Assembly: GCA_903895195.1 (NCBI GenBank)
Contig: CAITSZ010000045.1
Span: 62,001-126,000 of the forward strand
Reading direction: 5' to 3'
DNA length: 64,000 bases
From: an uncultured Chlorobiaceae bacterium
GTDB lineage: Bacteria; Bacteroidota; Chlorobiia; Chlorobiales; Chlorobiaceae
Within the stretch, counting starts at the first letter, position 1, and every line of letters begins with the position of its first letter. Below, in pieces: positions 1 through 9,866 of the stretch. The position numbers were made by a program, and so were the translations under genes. Below the pieces are notes generated by a model, which saw only the letters and a program-made list of their open reading frames with translations, was not told where the DNA came from and did not search any database.

Positions 1-772
1 CCGGTATATTCAAAAGCCTCAAAAAGGCTTCAACAAGCTTCTTTTCAGGAACCCGGCAGTGTCCTTCCGATGAAAGTTCCTGAAGAACATGAGCGATACC
101 TGCCCTTGCCCTCATTGGTGAATCAGAGGGTATACCGATATTGAGTGCAATCTGATCGGCTGTTTTGAAACCGATCCCCGGTATGTCAAGCGTCAGGCGA
201 TATGGGTTGTTACTCACTATAGCGACTGCGTCTGCGCCATAAGCCCGGTAAATCCTCACAGCACGTGCAGTCCCGACCCCATGGGAGTGCAGAAAGACAA
301 TAATCTCCTTAACGGCCTTCTGCTCGGCCCATGCAGCGACAACCTGCTTCATACGCTTTGTGCCGATACCGGGAAGCTCAAGAAGTCTTTCGGGGTGATC
401 CTCAATAACGTTGAAAACCTCCAATCCAAAGGCGCTGATGAGCACATGCGCCAGATGGGGGCCAATGCCTTTGACCATGCCAGAAGAGAGATATTTGCTT
501 ATCCCTTCAAGAGTATCAGGTGATATAACAGACAGAAGGCGCGCCTTGAACTGCAAGCCCCATGTTTTATCGTTTTGCCAGCTGCCGACAGCCTCGACAT
601 GCTGACCTGTTGTAACAGCTGCAACACACCCCACAACTGTCACTGGATCGCGATCCCCTTTTACGACAAGACGCAAGACACTGAAGCCGGACGTTTCACT
701 GAAAAAAGTCACCCTGTCAACCACACCGGTCACTCGTTCCTCTCCGGCATTGCTTGTCACACTATCATTCAT
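1..772 (-). CDS. recD2: RecD2-like DNA helicase, N-terminal part (cut by window edge)
   Basis: About 257 N-terminal residues are visible on the minus strand; the gene runs off the left edge, so the helicase motor is not in the window. The visible part begins with an OB-like segment (VTGVVDRVTFFSETSGFSV) and then carries tandem helix-hairpin-helix motifs (LPGIGTKRMKQV near residue 126 and IPGIGFKTADQIA near 190), the arrangement of the RecD2 N-terminal region. RecD2 is a 5'-3' superfamily 1 helicase found in bacteria with and without RecBCD and is linked to repair. The ATG at 770-772 was chosen because it is the first in-frame Met before the conserved segment; the ribosome site is weak. The family call is firm, and the helicase activity is inferred from the family because those motifs are not visible. 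Confidence 0.86.
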   Translation of the reverse strand, partial: MNDSVTSNAGEERVTGVVDRVTFFSETSGFSVLRLVVKGDRDPVTVVGCVAAVTTGQHVEAVGSWQNDKTWGLQFKARLLSVISPDTLEGISKYLSSGMVKGIGPHLAHVLISAFGLEVFNVIEDHPERLLELPGIGTKRMKQVVAAWAEQKAVKEIIVFLHSHGVGTARAVRIYRAYGADAVAIVSNNPYRLTLDIPGIGFKTADQIALNIGIPSDSPMRARAGIAHVLQELSSEGHCRVPEKKLVEAFLRLLNIP

Positions 773-874
773 GAATATCTTCGTTTCACTGAAATACCTG
801 CATAATGGCAGGAACCATGCGTCATCCCTTATTTGTAAAATATGGTGAATTTAAGTATTGTGCCGGTAGATTCT

Positions 875-983
875 CATCTTGGGGGTGCTTAATCTTTTTG
901 GAGCTACGGAAGCCGAAAAAGGAGATAGCTGAGAATAAACCCTTGTAACTTGATGCAGGTAATGCTGACGCAAGAAAAGATGA
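875..983 (+). promoter_or_regulatory. TPP riboswitch (THI element) upstream of thiC
   Basis: The leader shows the conserved parts of the thiamine pyrophosphate aptamer in order: a closing stem P1 (TCATCTT at 875-881 region pairing with AAGATGA at 977-983), GGGGGTGC near 881-888, CTGAGA near 929, ACCCTTG near 939, AACTTGATGCAGGTAATGC near 947-965, and TGACGCAAG at 966-974. The first visible gene downstream is thiC, the classic target. No clear rho-independent hairpin lies between the aptamer and the start codon, so control by masking of the translation start is more likely than attenuation, but this is inference. Confidence 0.9.
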
Positions 984-1046
984 ACCCGGCTGTTGTAACG
1001 TCTCTCTCTATTCTCCCAGGTTCTCCCGCACTGCCTGCTTGTTTAA

Positions 1047-2744
<1,698 letters not shown>

Positions 2745-2754
2745 GAAGGAAGAA

Positions 2755-2800
2755 AGGGATAGTTGGCAGTTGGCAGTCAGCAAAAAAAAGAGGGTAGGTT
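2755..2800. repeat. Short tandem GTTGGCA repeat, copy 1
   Basis: Directly after thiC lies GGGATA, then two units of GTTGGCA, a run of eight A and more G-rich sequence. The same order (GGGATA, GTTGGCA units, A-run) recurs at 41243-41365 after another gene, so this is a dispersed, variable-number element and not chance low complexity. Confidence 0.6.
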
Positions 2801-2806
2801 GGCGGT

Positions 2807-2834
2807 GGACAGTGAGCTGGATCACTGTCCTTTA
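2807..2834. terminator. Hairpin between convergent thiC and tpiA
   Basis: A perfect 9-bp stem GGACAGTGA/TCACTGTCC (2807-2815 and 2822-2830) with a 6-base loop is followed by TTTA. It lies between the convergent ends of thiC and tpiA and probably stops transcription of thiC; the T run is short, so strength is uncertain. Confidence 0.55.
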
Positions 2835-2849
2835 CCAAAGCAAGAAAGA

Positions 2850-3605
2850 TTAGACTGAGGCGGCCTGGATGATTGCGGCGAAATCTTCGGCGTTGAGGCT
2901 TGCTCCTCCGATAAGACCACCGTCAATATTCGGCATTGCAAAGAGTTCAACTGCATTGGATGGTTTGACGCTTCCTCCGTACTGAATACGAACAAGGCGG
3001 AAGGCTGGCTCACCATAGAGCTCACCAATAAGTGTACGGATCTGGAGATGCACCTCATCTGCCTGAGCTGAAGATGCTGTTTTTCCAGTACCGATAGCCC
3101 ATACAGGCTCATAGGCAATGACAATAGCTCCAATATGGCTGATACCGGCTAAACCTTCGCGGATCTGAGTGGAAATAACTGTTTCAGTCACTCCTGATTC
3201 GCGCTCTGCAAGAGTTTCGCCAACACAAAGGATAACCTTCAAGCCTTCACTCAACGCTTTTTTAATCCTGAGGTTTACCGTTGCATTGGTTTCGCCAAAG
3301 AACTGCCGACGCTCAGAGTGACCGATAATCACATAAGAACAGCCGATAGCATTAATCATTCGGGCAGATACCTCTCCGGTAAAAGCTCCGTCATTTTCAT
3401 AATGGCAGTTCTGTGCAACAAGCTGAAGCTCACTTCCTTCAAGCAGTTGACCTACAGCATCAAGAGCCAGATATGTCGGTGCAAGACCAACGTCGCATCC
3501 TGAAAATCCTTCGCCAAGCGCTTCGAGAACATCCGTAGCAAGCGTTACCGATTCAGCTACGGTATTATTCATTTTCCAGTTACCTACAACAATTTTTTTA
3601 CGCAT
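2850..3605 (-). CDS. tpiA: Triosephosphate isomerase
   Basis: Interconverts dihydroxyacetone phosphate and glyceraldehyde 3-phosphate, a cytoplasmic step of glycolysis/gluconeogenesis. The 251-residue length is normal. Catalytic residues are in place: N9 and K11 in GNWKMN, H96 in IIGHSERR, and E166 in [11 protein letters not shown]; the phosphate-gripping QYGGSVKP and GGLIGGASL loops follow. The start ATG abuts the stop of an upstream small exported protein (one base between them), so the two are probably co-transcribed. No oddities. Confidence 0.98.
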   Translation of the reverse strand: MRKKIVVGNWKMNNTVAESVTLATDVLEALGEGFSGCDVGLAPTYLALDAVGQLLEGSELQLVAQNCHYENDGAFTGEVSARMINAIGCSYVIIGHSERRQFFGETNATVNLRIKKALSEGLKVILCVGETLAERESGVTETVISTQIREGLAGISHIGAIVIAYEPVWAIGTGKTASSAQADEVHLQIRTLIGELYGEPAFRLVRIQYGGSVKPSNAVELFAMPNIDGGLIGGASLNAEDFAAIIQAASV

Positions 3606-3606
3606 T

Positions 3607-3894
3607 TCAATAGTCCGTTATTACATCACAATATATCCGGTCAATCTGATCCAGACTGAACCGGTGTTTTCCTGAACGAGCATCCTTAAGCTCAACATCG
3701 TTACTGCCAACAGCAATAATGGTTCCATGCCACACTCTTGCCTCGTTGGTTACCAAGTTGATTTCACGATTCAACAGGCCCTGATTACCCCCGATCCTAT
3801 CCCTACGATAAATAATTTGACGTTTTCCCATAGCCGAGCCGGTTAGAATTACCATTATTAACAAAATCAAAGCGCACAATAACCTGTTGCACAA
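3607..3894 (-). CDS. Small exported protein of unknown function
   Basis: I do not recognise this 95-residue protein. It starts with a short basic/hydrophobic segment ([20 protein letters not shown]) that looks like a signal peptide or lipoprotein-like anchor, though no clean lipobox is visible. The rest is polar, with a segment around [19 protein letters not shown] that resembles a short SH3-like or LSm-like beta fold; that resemblance is only an impression. It ends one base before the tpiA start, so it shares a transcript with tpiA. The coding signal (length, fit with the operon, sensible composition) is reasonable but not certain. Confidence 0.65.
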   Translation of the reverse strand: MCNRLLCALILLIMVILTGSAMGKRQIIYRRDRIGGNQGLLNREINLVTNEARVWHGTIIAVGSNDVELKDARSGKHRFSLDQIDRIYCDVITDY

Positions 3895-4141
3895 TAACGA
3901 GATACAAAATCATCTTACCCCTATGTATTCATACGTGAAACAAATCCCGCTTTTTTGCTGTCGGAAATATACGAATCACAGGGTAAATACAAGGCTGAAA
4001 TATTTATAGAGGGAAGACGGACTCACGGCACAGTCAGTCATATCATCAAATACCTAAGCGATACACAGTCTGTCACTAATTCAGCGAATAACGGACAAGC
4101 CAATGCAAGCAGCGCATTGCATGGATTCGCATTCCAGCCCT

Positions 4142-4480
4142 TCAATCCTCTGCTGGCTCACTTAAGCCGTCATGATTTTTCAGGGACTTCTTTTCCTCCG
4201 AGGAGAGACGGCGTTCGACCTTCTTTACATCCTCAGTGGGTGGCAACGATTCCGGGCGAATGCCTCTTTCGAGCAAGGTTTTCCTTACAGCATGATTGTT
4301 TGTGATATGTTCGCTGGAAATACTCCCTTCACTTTTCATCCCATGTTCGCGTGCATTAAAAATTGTAATTTCAGCAGCGAAATCTTTTGCTTTGAGAATT
4401 CCATTAACGTTACCAGCAATAGTTGCCGCAAGTTCTTCGTTCAGCGTTTCAAGTTGTTCCTTAAAGTCTTCGTCGCTCAT
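4142..4480 (-). CDS. Stand-alone DinD-like C-terminal domain (probable remnant)
   Basis: A 112-residue protein whose middle and C-terminal part (AAEITIFNAREHGMKSEG, ISSEHITNNHAVRKTLLERG, and ESLPPTEDVKKVERRL) matches the C-terminal half of DNA-damage-inducible protein D (DinD), which is usually about 270-290 residues with an N-terminal antirepressor-like half. That N-terminal half is missing: upstream on the minus strand is only AT-rich noncoding DNA. It is therefore either a truncated gene or a domain expressed alone; a purine-rich stretch (GCGAGAAG) just before the ATG could still allow translation. DinD is LexA-controlled in E. coli; no SOS box was recognised here. Domain match is fairly sure; whether it functions is not. 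Confidence 0.62.
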   Translation of the reverse strand: MSDEDFKEQLETLNEELAATIAGNVNGILKAKDFAAEITIFNAREHGMKSEGSISSEHITNNHAVRKTLLERGIRPESLPPTEDVKKVERRLSSEEKKSLKNHDGLSEPAED

Positions 4481-4648
4481 AACTTCTCGCAGGAAAACAC
4501 CTTACTATTAACCATGATGAGTTCCAAAGCGCCAAGACGTATATTAATAGTGTTTATAATTTATTAATAAGGTATAATGAACTTTTTCATAATCTCAAAT
4601 AATGCGGAGTGGGTTGTGAAGGAAGGAGAGCAAAGGTGAAATGAAAAT

Positions 4649-4678
4649 GCCCCAGACTCCGAACAGGGAGTGAGGGGC
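4649..4678 (-). terminator. Possible terminator of greA
   Basis: On the minus strand a hairpin with a G+C-rich outer stem (GCCCC/GGGGC) and an inner ACTCC/GGAGT stem is followed by CATTTTCATTT, about 40 bases after the greA stop. The T tract is interrupted, so this is tentative. Confidence 0.4.
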
Positions 4679-4718
4679 GAAGCCAAGCTTTTGAAGATTC
4701 AGAAGAAACCGGAAAATA

Positions 4719-5198
4719 CTATTTGACGAAAATCTCAAGGATCTCAAAATGCAGTTCACCTTTAGGGACAACGATCGTAACTTTCTCGCCGACACCTTTT
4801 CCTATCAATGCCCTGCCGACTGGAGAACGGACTGATATTTTGCCTAATTCGGTATCTGCCTCTTCGGAAGAGACAAGGGTATATTCAATGATCTCATTGG
4901 GATCGTCAAGATTGCGCAACTTTACAGAGGTAAGGATATAGACCTTATCAGTCTTGATGTGCTTGGGATCAAGAATCGTTGCGGCTGCAAGCTTGTTTTC
5001 AAGATCGGCGATGCGAGCTTCAGTGTGTGACTGTTCTTCGCGTGCCGCGTCATATTCAGCATTTTCACTTAGATCACCATGGGCCCTTGCTTCTGCAATT
5101 TTTTCCAGAACTTCCCTTCTGGTTTCATGAACCAGCACATACAATTCCTCTTTAAGCCGGTTATAGCCATCGTTGGTCAGGTAAATTCTGTCAGTCAT
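4719..5198 (-). CDS. greA: Transcription elongation factor GreA
   Basis: GreA rescues backtracked RNA polymerase by stimulating its transcript cleavage. The 159-residue length is standard. The N-terminal coiled coil with the acidic tip ([20 protein letters not shown], residues about 37-56) is present, followed by the globular FKBP-like C-terminal domain ending in [13 protein letters not shown]. It lies downstream of a strong minus-strand terminator that ends the neighbouring htrA transcript, so it has its own promoter in the 5199-5280 gap. Confidence 0.96.
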   Translation of the reverse strand: MTDRIYLTNDGYNRLKEELYVLVHETRREVLEKIAEARAHGDLSENAEYDAAREEQSHTEARIADLENKLAAATILDPKHIKTDKVYILTSVKLRNLDDPNEIIEYTLVSSEEADTELGKISVRSPVGRALIGKGVGEKVTIVVPKGELHFEILEIFVK

Positions 5199-5280
5199 CT
5201 CTTGTACTTTATGTGTTGAAAAATAAGAACATAACTACCATTAACGTGTCTTTTCCATCAAGCGGAGAGGATAGCATACA

Positions 5281-5319
5281 AAAAAAAGTAAAGTCAGCTG
5301 GGCGCTGCTGACTTTACTT
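5281..5319 (-). terminator. Strong rho-independent terminator after htrA
   Basis: A perfect 13-bp stem AAGTAAAGTCAGC/GCTGACTTTACTT (5286-5298 and 5307-5319) with an 8-base loop is followed on the minus strand by a run of T. It lies just after the htrA stop and separates it from greA. Confidence 0.88.
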
Positions 5320-5361
5320 CAAAGTAATGTACAACTCTTAAACCATCAGGCAAAAAAAACT

Positions 5362-6897
5362 TTACACATTAAACGCTAAATAGATTTTGCTCCCTTCCCT
5401 GTCTATAAGCAGGAACAAAAGATCGCCACTTTTGACAGCGCTTACAAGGGTGCTGTACTGCGCAAACGAGGTGACGCTCTGCCTGTTCACAGAAAGAATG
5501 ATATCGCCACGCCTTACGCCAGCCTGGTATGCATTTGAAGATTGTGAAATAGAGGTAATAATCACTTTACCGACACCTGGCTTCCGGTTCAGCTTCTGAG
5601 CTATTTCGCCAGTAAGCTCTTCAGCCTTGAAACCAAGAGCGGAAGTTACTTTTTCCTCTCCCTTTGAGCGAGTCGCGACCTCCTTGCCTGTCTGTTCTTC
5701 AAGACGAACGCTGAAAAGTCTGATAGCACCATCGCTCTGCACCCGGAACTTCACCGTTGCTCCTGGCGACTGGCTGGCAATGGCATTGCGAAGCGCAACG
5801 CTGCTTGTAACTTTTGCCCCATTAAAATCGAGAATGATGTCACCGGTTTTCACCCCCGCTTTAGCGGCAGGACTGCCGTCAACAACCGTTCCGACCAACA
5901 CACCTTCAACCACCTTGAGATGCATGGCTTTAGCCAGATTTTCATCAATATCCTGGATACTCACACCGAGATAACCACGGGAAACCTTGCCGGTAGTAAT
6001 GAGTGAAGTGAGGACTTTTTTTGCCATATTTGAAGGAACTGCAAAACCGATGCCCTCAAATCCGCCGGTGCGGCTTGCTATAGCGGTATTGATGCCGACC
6101 AGCTCACCATTTATATTGACGAGAGCACCTCCGGAATTACCGGGATTAATAGCGGCATCGGTCTGTATGAAATCCTCATAATCGGCAAGTCCGACATTTG
6201 CACGACCTTTAGCACTGACAATACCCTGCGTGACGGTTCTGGCAAAATTTTCACCAAGGGGGCTTCCGATAGCGATAACCCATTCAGCAACCCTGAGCTT
6301 GTCGCTATCGCCGATGAGGATAGGTTTAAGACCTTTGGCGTTCACCTTTATAACCGCAAGATCAGTTTTCGGATCCTTGCCGATAACCTTTGCATCAATT
6401 TTGCGGTTGTCAAAGGTGCGGATATAGACCACATCAGCATCATCAACAACGTGATTATTGGTGAGAATATAACCGTCATCAGTGACGATAACCCCTGACC
6501 CGAGGCCACGCTGAACCTGGGATCGACCATTGCGGGAGCCTCGGTCCGGTTTGTCGAAAAAGCCGTCAAAGCCATGTCCGAAAAAACCGTCGAAAGAGTG
6601 TCCAAAAAAGTCCATCGGATTAATCCCTCTCTCGGCCACTTTCTTTTCAGTAAAAATCGTCACCACTGAAGGGGTGGCCGATTCAGCGATCTGCACAAAA
6701 GCGTCGTTAAAGCTTTTGAGAGACTGTATGGGATAATTTTCAAACGTGTTTTTTGCCGTTGCAAAATTCGGCCGGCCGGAGATAGTCGGACCATTGACAG
6801 AAAGGTTGAACTCAACGTTGGAGAATACTATGGCTCCAACGGCTATGCCTGCAAAAACAAGAAGCAGGTACTTCCATAACTTGTTATTCTTGTTCAT
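5362..6897 (-). CDS. htrA: Do/HtrA-family periplasmic serine protease with two PDZ domains
   Basis: A membrane-anchored or exported quality-control protease. Residues 8-26 form a hydrophobic signal/anchor segment. The trypsin-like domain holds the triad H149 (LTNNHVVDDAD), D179 (PKTDLAVIKV) and S255 (NPGNSGGALV). Two PDZ domains follow, the first beginning near GYLGVSIQDI and the second near GVGKVIITSISQ. Total length 511 is typical of DegP/DegQ/MucD. A Gly/Phe/Asp-rich linker (near FFGHSFDGFFGHGFDGFF) before the protease domain is a variable LA-loop-like insertion. trpE ends 24 bases upstream in the same direction, so read-through from trpE is likely. DegP versus DegQ cannot be settled from sequence alone. 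Confidence 0.94.
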   Translation of the reverse strand: MNKNNKLWKYLLLVFAGIAVGAIVFSNVEFNLSVNGPTISGRPNFATAKNTFENYPIQSLKSFNDAFVQIAESATPSVVTIFTEKKVAERGINPMDFFGHSFDGFFGHGFDGFFDKPDRGSRNGRSQVQRGLGSGVIVTDDGYILTNNHVVDDADVVYIRTFDNRKIDAKVIGKDPKTDLAVIKVNAKGLKPILIGDSDKLRVAEWVIAIGSPLGENFARTVTQGIVSAKGRANVGLADYEDFIQTDAAINPGNSGGALVNINGELVGINTAIASRTGGFEGIGFAVPSNMAKKVLTSLITTGKVSRGYLGVSIQDIDENLAKAMHLKVVEGVLVGTVVDGSPAAKAGVKTGDIILDFNGAKVTSSVALRNAIASQSPGATVKFRVQSDGAIRLFSVRLEEQTGKEVATRSKGEEKVTSALGFKAEELTGEIAQKLNRKPGVGKVIITSISQSSNAYQAGVRRGDIILSVNRQSVTSFAQYSTLVSAVKSGDLLFLLIDREGSKIYLAFNV

Positions 6898-6921
6898 CGG
6901 ATATGTAAGGTTTTATTAATG

Positions 6922-8412
6922 TTACGATAAAGCCTCAATATTTTCAACGGCGGTTAACCCTGCCTTCATTTTATTCATGGTTTCCTGATACTCCGCCTCT
7001 GGTGTTGAGTCAGCGACAATACCTCCAGCAGCCTGGAAGTAAATAGTAGCATCCTCAATAACCATAGTACGGATGGCAATAGCGGTCTTAAGATTTCCTT
7101 TGAAATCAAGAAACCCTACAGCTCCGCCATACAATCCCCGTTTCTCCTTTTCAAGCTCATAGATGATCTCCATGGCTCGAACCTTTGGAGCTCCGGTAAG
7201 TGTGCCGGCAGGGAAACATGACCAGAAGGCATCCATAGTGCCAAGATCATCACGAAGCTCGCCGCGCACATTACTGACAATATGCATGACGTGCGAATAT
7301 TTTTCAACAATCATCATCTCATTGGTTTCGACTGTGCCGATTTTGGCAATTCTGCCAATATCGTTTCGGCTCAGATCAATAAGCATGAGGTGCTCAGCAA
7401 GCTCTTTTTCATCGGAAAGAAGCTCTTGAGCGATGCGTTCATCCTCTTCAAAACTGCTGCCGCGATGGCGGGTACCGGCAATGGGGCGGGTATCTACAAT
7501 TCGCCGTCCTTGATAGTCGCGTTCAACTTTTACAAGAAGTTCAGGAGATGAACCTACAATCTCAAACTCCTTTAAATCAAAGTAGTAGAGATAGGGAGAG
7601 GGGTTAATGGTCCGCAGCATCCGATAGACATCAAACGCACGGGTATTCAAGGGGCGTCGGAGGCGCTGTGAAACCTGTACCTGAAAAATATCTCCAGCGA
7701 GAATATGCTCTTTGGCCTTTCTGACTTTCTGAAGGTACTCCTCTTTCGGAGTATTGGAAACCACCTCTTCAGGACGTTCAGGCTGGAACACTATTTCTGC
7801 ACGATCGAGAGGCCTGAACATCTGTTCGGCTATGAGATCTATTTTCTTTAAGGCGCCTGGCTTATCGACATCGTCAAGGTAATTGGTGACAATAAAGACT
7901 TTGCGGAGAATATTATCAAAGATGACCAGGGTATCGCAAAAGAGAAGAAAAATGTCGGGCATCCCTGCCGGATCAGGAAGTGCCGGTTTTGGAATCCTTT
8001 CGACGAGGTGCATGGAATCGTAACCGAAATAGCCAAAAACACCCGATGTTATCATCTGGGGCGCACCGTTCTTTTTTCTGGGTATCTCTTCTGTATCAAA
8101 TGCGGCAAGGCAGAGGTCAATCTTTAAACGGAGATTTTTTTCCTCTCCTGCAATTTTTCCAAGATCATTGAATTTTTCATCCAGAATTTCGATATCTGCC
8201 GCTCCGTCAACTGTACCTCTGAGGATGGCAACCGGGTCGATAGCTATATAGGAAAACCGGGCAAGAAGCTCCTCTCCCTCAACTGATTCGAGCAGGCATG
8301 AAAAAGGGCGCTTCAGTTTGAGATATACTGAAACCGGCGTCTCCGTATCAGCATGTACCTCTTTGAAAAGAGGCTTTAGAGTATAGGGCGCATGCCGTTG
8401 TTGTACTGGCAT
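6922..8412 (-). CDS. trpE: Anthranilate synthase component I
   Basis: TrpE converts chorismate to anthranilate, the committed step of tryptophan synthesis, with ammonia supplied by TrpG. The 496-residue protein shows the N-terminal LLESVEG motif used in feedback inhibition by tryptophan, and the chorismate-binding core: LAGDIFQVQVSQRL, PSPYLYYFDL, IAGTRHRG, RNDIGRIAKIG, FPAGTLTGAPKVRAMEII and GGAVGFLDFKGN. trpG is not adjacent in this window. No leader peptide or attenuator was recognised in the 50 visible bases upstream. htrA follows closely in the same direction. Confidence 0.96.
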   Translation of the reverse strand: MPVQQRHAPYTLKPLFKEVHADTETPVSVYLKLKRPFSCLLESVEGEELLARFSYIAIDPVAILRGTVDGAADIEILDEKFNDLGKIAGEEKNLRLKIDLCLAAFDTEEIPRKKNGAPQMITSGVFGYFGYDSMHLVERIPKPALPDPAGMPDIFLLFCDTLVIFDNILRKVFIVTNYLDDVDKPGALKKIDLIAEQMFRPLDRAEIVFQPERPEEVVSNTPKEEYLQKVRKAKEHILAGDIFQVQVSQRLRRPLNTRAFDVYRMLRTINPSPYLYYFDLKEFEIVGSSPELLVKVERDYQGRRIVDTRPIAGTRHRGSSFEEDERIAQELLSDEKELAEHLMLIDLSRNDIGRIAKIGTVETNEMMIVEKYSHVMHIVSNVRGELRDDLGTMDAFWSCFPAGTLTGAPKVRAMEIIYELEKEKRGLYGGAVGFLDFKGNLKTAIAIRTMVIEDATIYFQAAGGIVADSTPEAEYQETMNKMKAGLTAVENIEALS

Positions 8413-8526
8413 AAAAAGTGGAAACTGAATTGGTTATTGTTACAGCGTAATAAAAAAATATTTTGTATAGTAAAAAAGAGAACCGCTATCTCTCTCCCGG
8501 AAACAGCCCGAAAGTAATCAGTAAGA

Positions 8527-8955
8527 ATGCCCCTTTTAAAATTCAGAAAAAAATTTTTCCGACACTGGCTTATAGCCTTTATGCTTTCCCCCGGTGTACT
8601 GTTTCCTTCCGGATATCTGTTTCTTTATCTCTCTACCAATATCTATCTGAATGCTGATTTCAAAACAAACCTTTCCAAATCGGTCGCACGAGCAACCGGC
8701 AACACCTGGCATACAAACATCACCTCAATCAAGTCGGGCTGGGGTTTTGACTCCATGACCCTCAATCATGTCGAACTCACAAAAGCTGCGAACCGAGGAA
8801 TCAAAGCAGACGTCGAGAACCGGACAATTACTATCAACACCATCGAAATTCCATTTCCCGATCTTCAAAATGTTCTTTTCAGCAGCGCCGAGCGTCAACG
8901 ATCAACAAATGCCCTTTGCGATATAATTCTCGCAGAGAAAGGGCTCGCTCAATGA
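8527..8955 (+). CDS. Small membrane-anchored protein, unknown function
   Basis: A 142-residue protein with a basic N-terminus and one hydrophobic segment (residues about 14-42, including SPGVLFPSGYLFLYLST), then a soluble part probably on the periplasmic side. The segment TSIKSGWGFDSMTLNHVEL resembles the start of AsmA-like beta-groove proteins, but the length is far too short for an AsmA protein and the match is weak. Its last 7 bases overlap the end of convergent lepB. A longer reading from 8463 exists in another frame and is rejected. Probably a lineage-specific gene. Confidence 0.6.
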   Translation: MPLLKFRKKFFRHWLIAFMLSPGVLFPSGYLFLYLSTNIYLNADFKTNLSKSVARATGNTWHTNITSIKSGWGFDSMTLNHVELTKAANRGIKADVENRTITINTIEIPFPDLQNVLFSSAERQRSTNALCDIILAEKGLAQ

Positions 8956-9779
8956 ACTATCAACCCTGTGCGCTGCAACCGGATTGAACCGAGTTTACTG
9001 ACGAGATCGGTGAAAAGCGACAAATCAGGATTCCATGACCAGTAGACCATGAGTGCCTGACCAACAATATCTTTTTCCGGCAAAAAGCCCCAGAACCGGC
9101 TGTCAAGACTGTTATCGCGATTATCACCCATTGCAAAAAAGTAGTTTGACCTAACAGTATAGTTCTGAGCGGGAGAGCCATCTATAAAAACCGTTCTTCC
9201 CTGCAGGCTCACTTCATGCCCTTCATCGGCAATGAGCGAACTGTAAAGGGGGTAGGTCGCGGGGGTCAAACGCAGGACATCTCCTTTACGGGGAATACGT
9301 ATAGGGCCATAGTTATCCTTGTTGTAATCTGAAAACTGGGGGAAAATCATATAATCCCCTTCGCCTGCAGCCATACGGCTTCCTATAAACTGGGCATGCG
9401 GCGGCAGAGGTGAGGGTTTTTTATTGACAGAGAGCTGCTGGCCATGAATTTCAAGAGTATCTCCAGCAACAGCAACACAGCGCTTGATATAGTTCAGGGA
9501 GCGATCTTTAGGGAACTTGAACACAATAATATCGCCACGATCAACCGTTTTAACGCCTGGCAGGCGAACATCGGTAAAGGGTATTTTCGGGCCATAGACA
9601 TACTTATTGACAAAAAGGAAATCGCCTGCAAGCAGAGTGCTCTCCATCGAGCCGGTTGGAATACGGTACGATTCAACGACAAAAACACGAAGAAGGGTTG
9701 CAAAGATTGCTGCTATAACAAGAGCATCAAACCACTCCCTCGAATGTTTTTTTTCCGGTTTCCCTTGCTGAGTATTCAA
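8949..9779 (-). CDS. lepB: Signal peptidase I
   Basis: Cleaves signal peptides from exported proteins at the outer face of the inner membrane. One N-terminal membrane segment (about residues 17-36) is followed by the catalytic serine S44 in PTGSMESTL, the general-base lysine K99 in LNYIKRCVAVAGD, and the box E motif FAMGDNRDNSLDSRFWG. The 276-residue length suits the Gram-negative-like form with one anchor. It lies 87 bases upstream of nothing but lepA in the same direction (lepB follows lepA, a pairing also seen in E. coli). Confidence 0.96.
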   Translation of the reverse strand: MNTQQGKPEKKHSREWFDALVIAAIFATLLRVFVVESYRIPTGSMESTLLAGDFLFVNKYVYGPKIPFTDVRLPGVKTVDRGDIIVFKFPKDRSLNYIKRCVAVAGDTLEIHGQQLSVNKKPSPLPPHAQFIGSRMAAGEGDYMIFPQFSDYNKDNYGPIRIPRKGDVLRLTPATYPLYSSLIADEGHEVSLQGRTVFIDGSPAQNYTVRSNYFFAMGDNRDNSLDSRFWGFLPEKDIVGQALMVYWSWNPDLSLFTDLVSKLGSIRLQRTGLIVH

Positions 9780-9866
9780 TGGTGTATACTTTTGATTCGT
9801 TTAATAAAAATTAATACCCGTATGGAATCATAAAGGGTTTGACGTTTTTTTTGCCTATTCCTGCGG

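Noticed and set aside
3955-4305. Plus-strand frame of 116 codons
   Set aside because: Only a TTG start at 3955; the second half lies over the DinD-like gene on the other strand and has low-quality composition. I see no family match.
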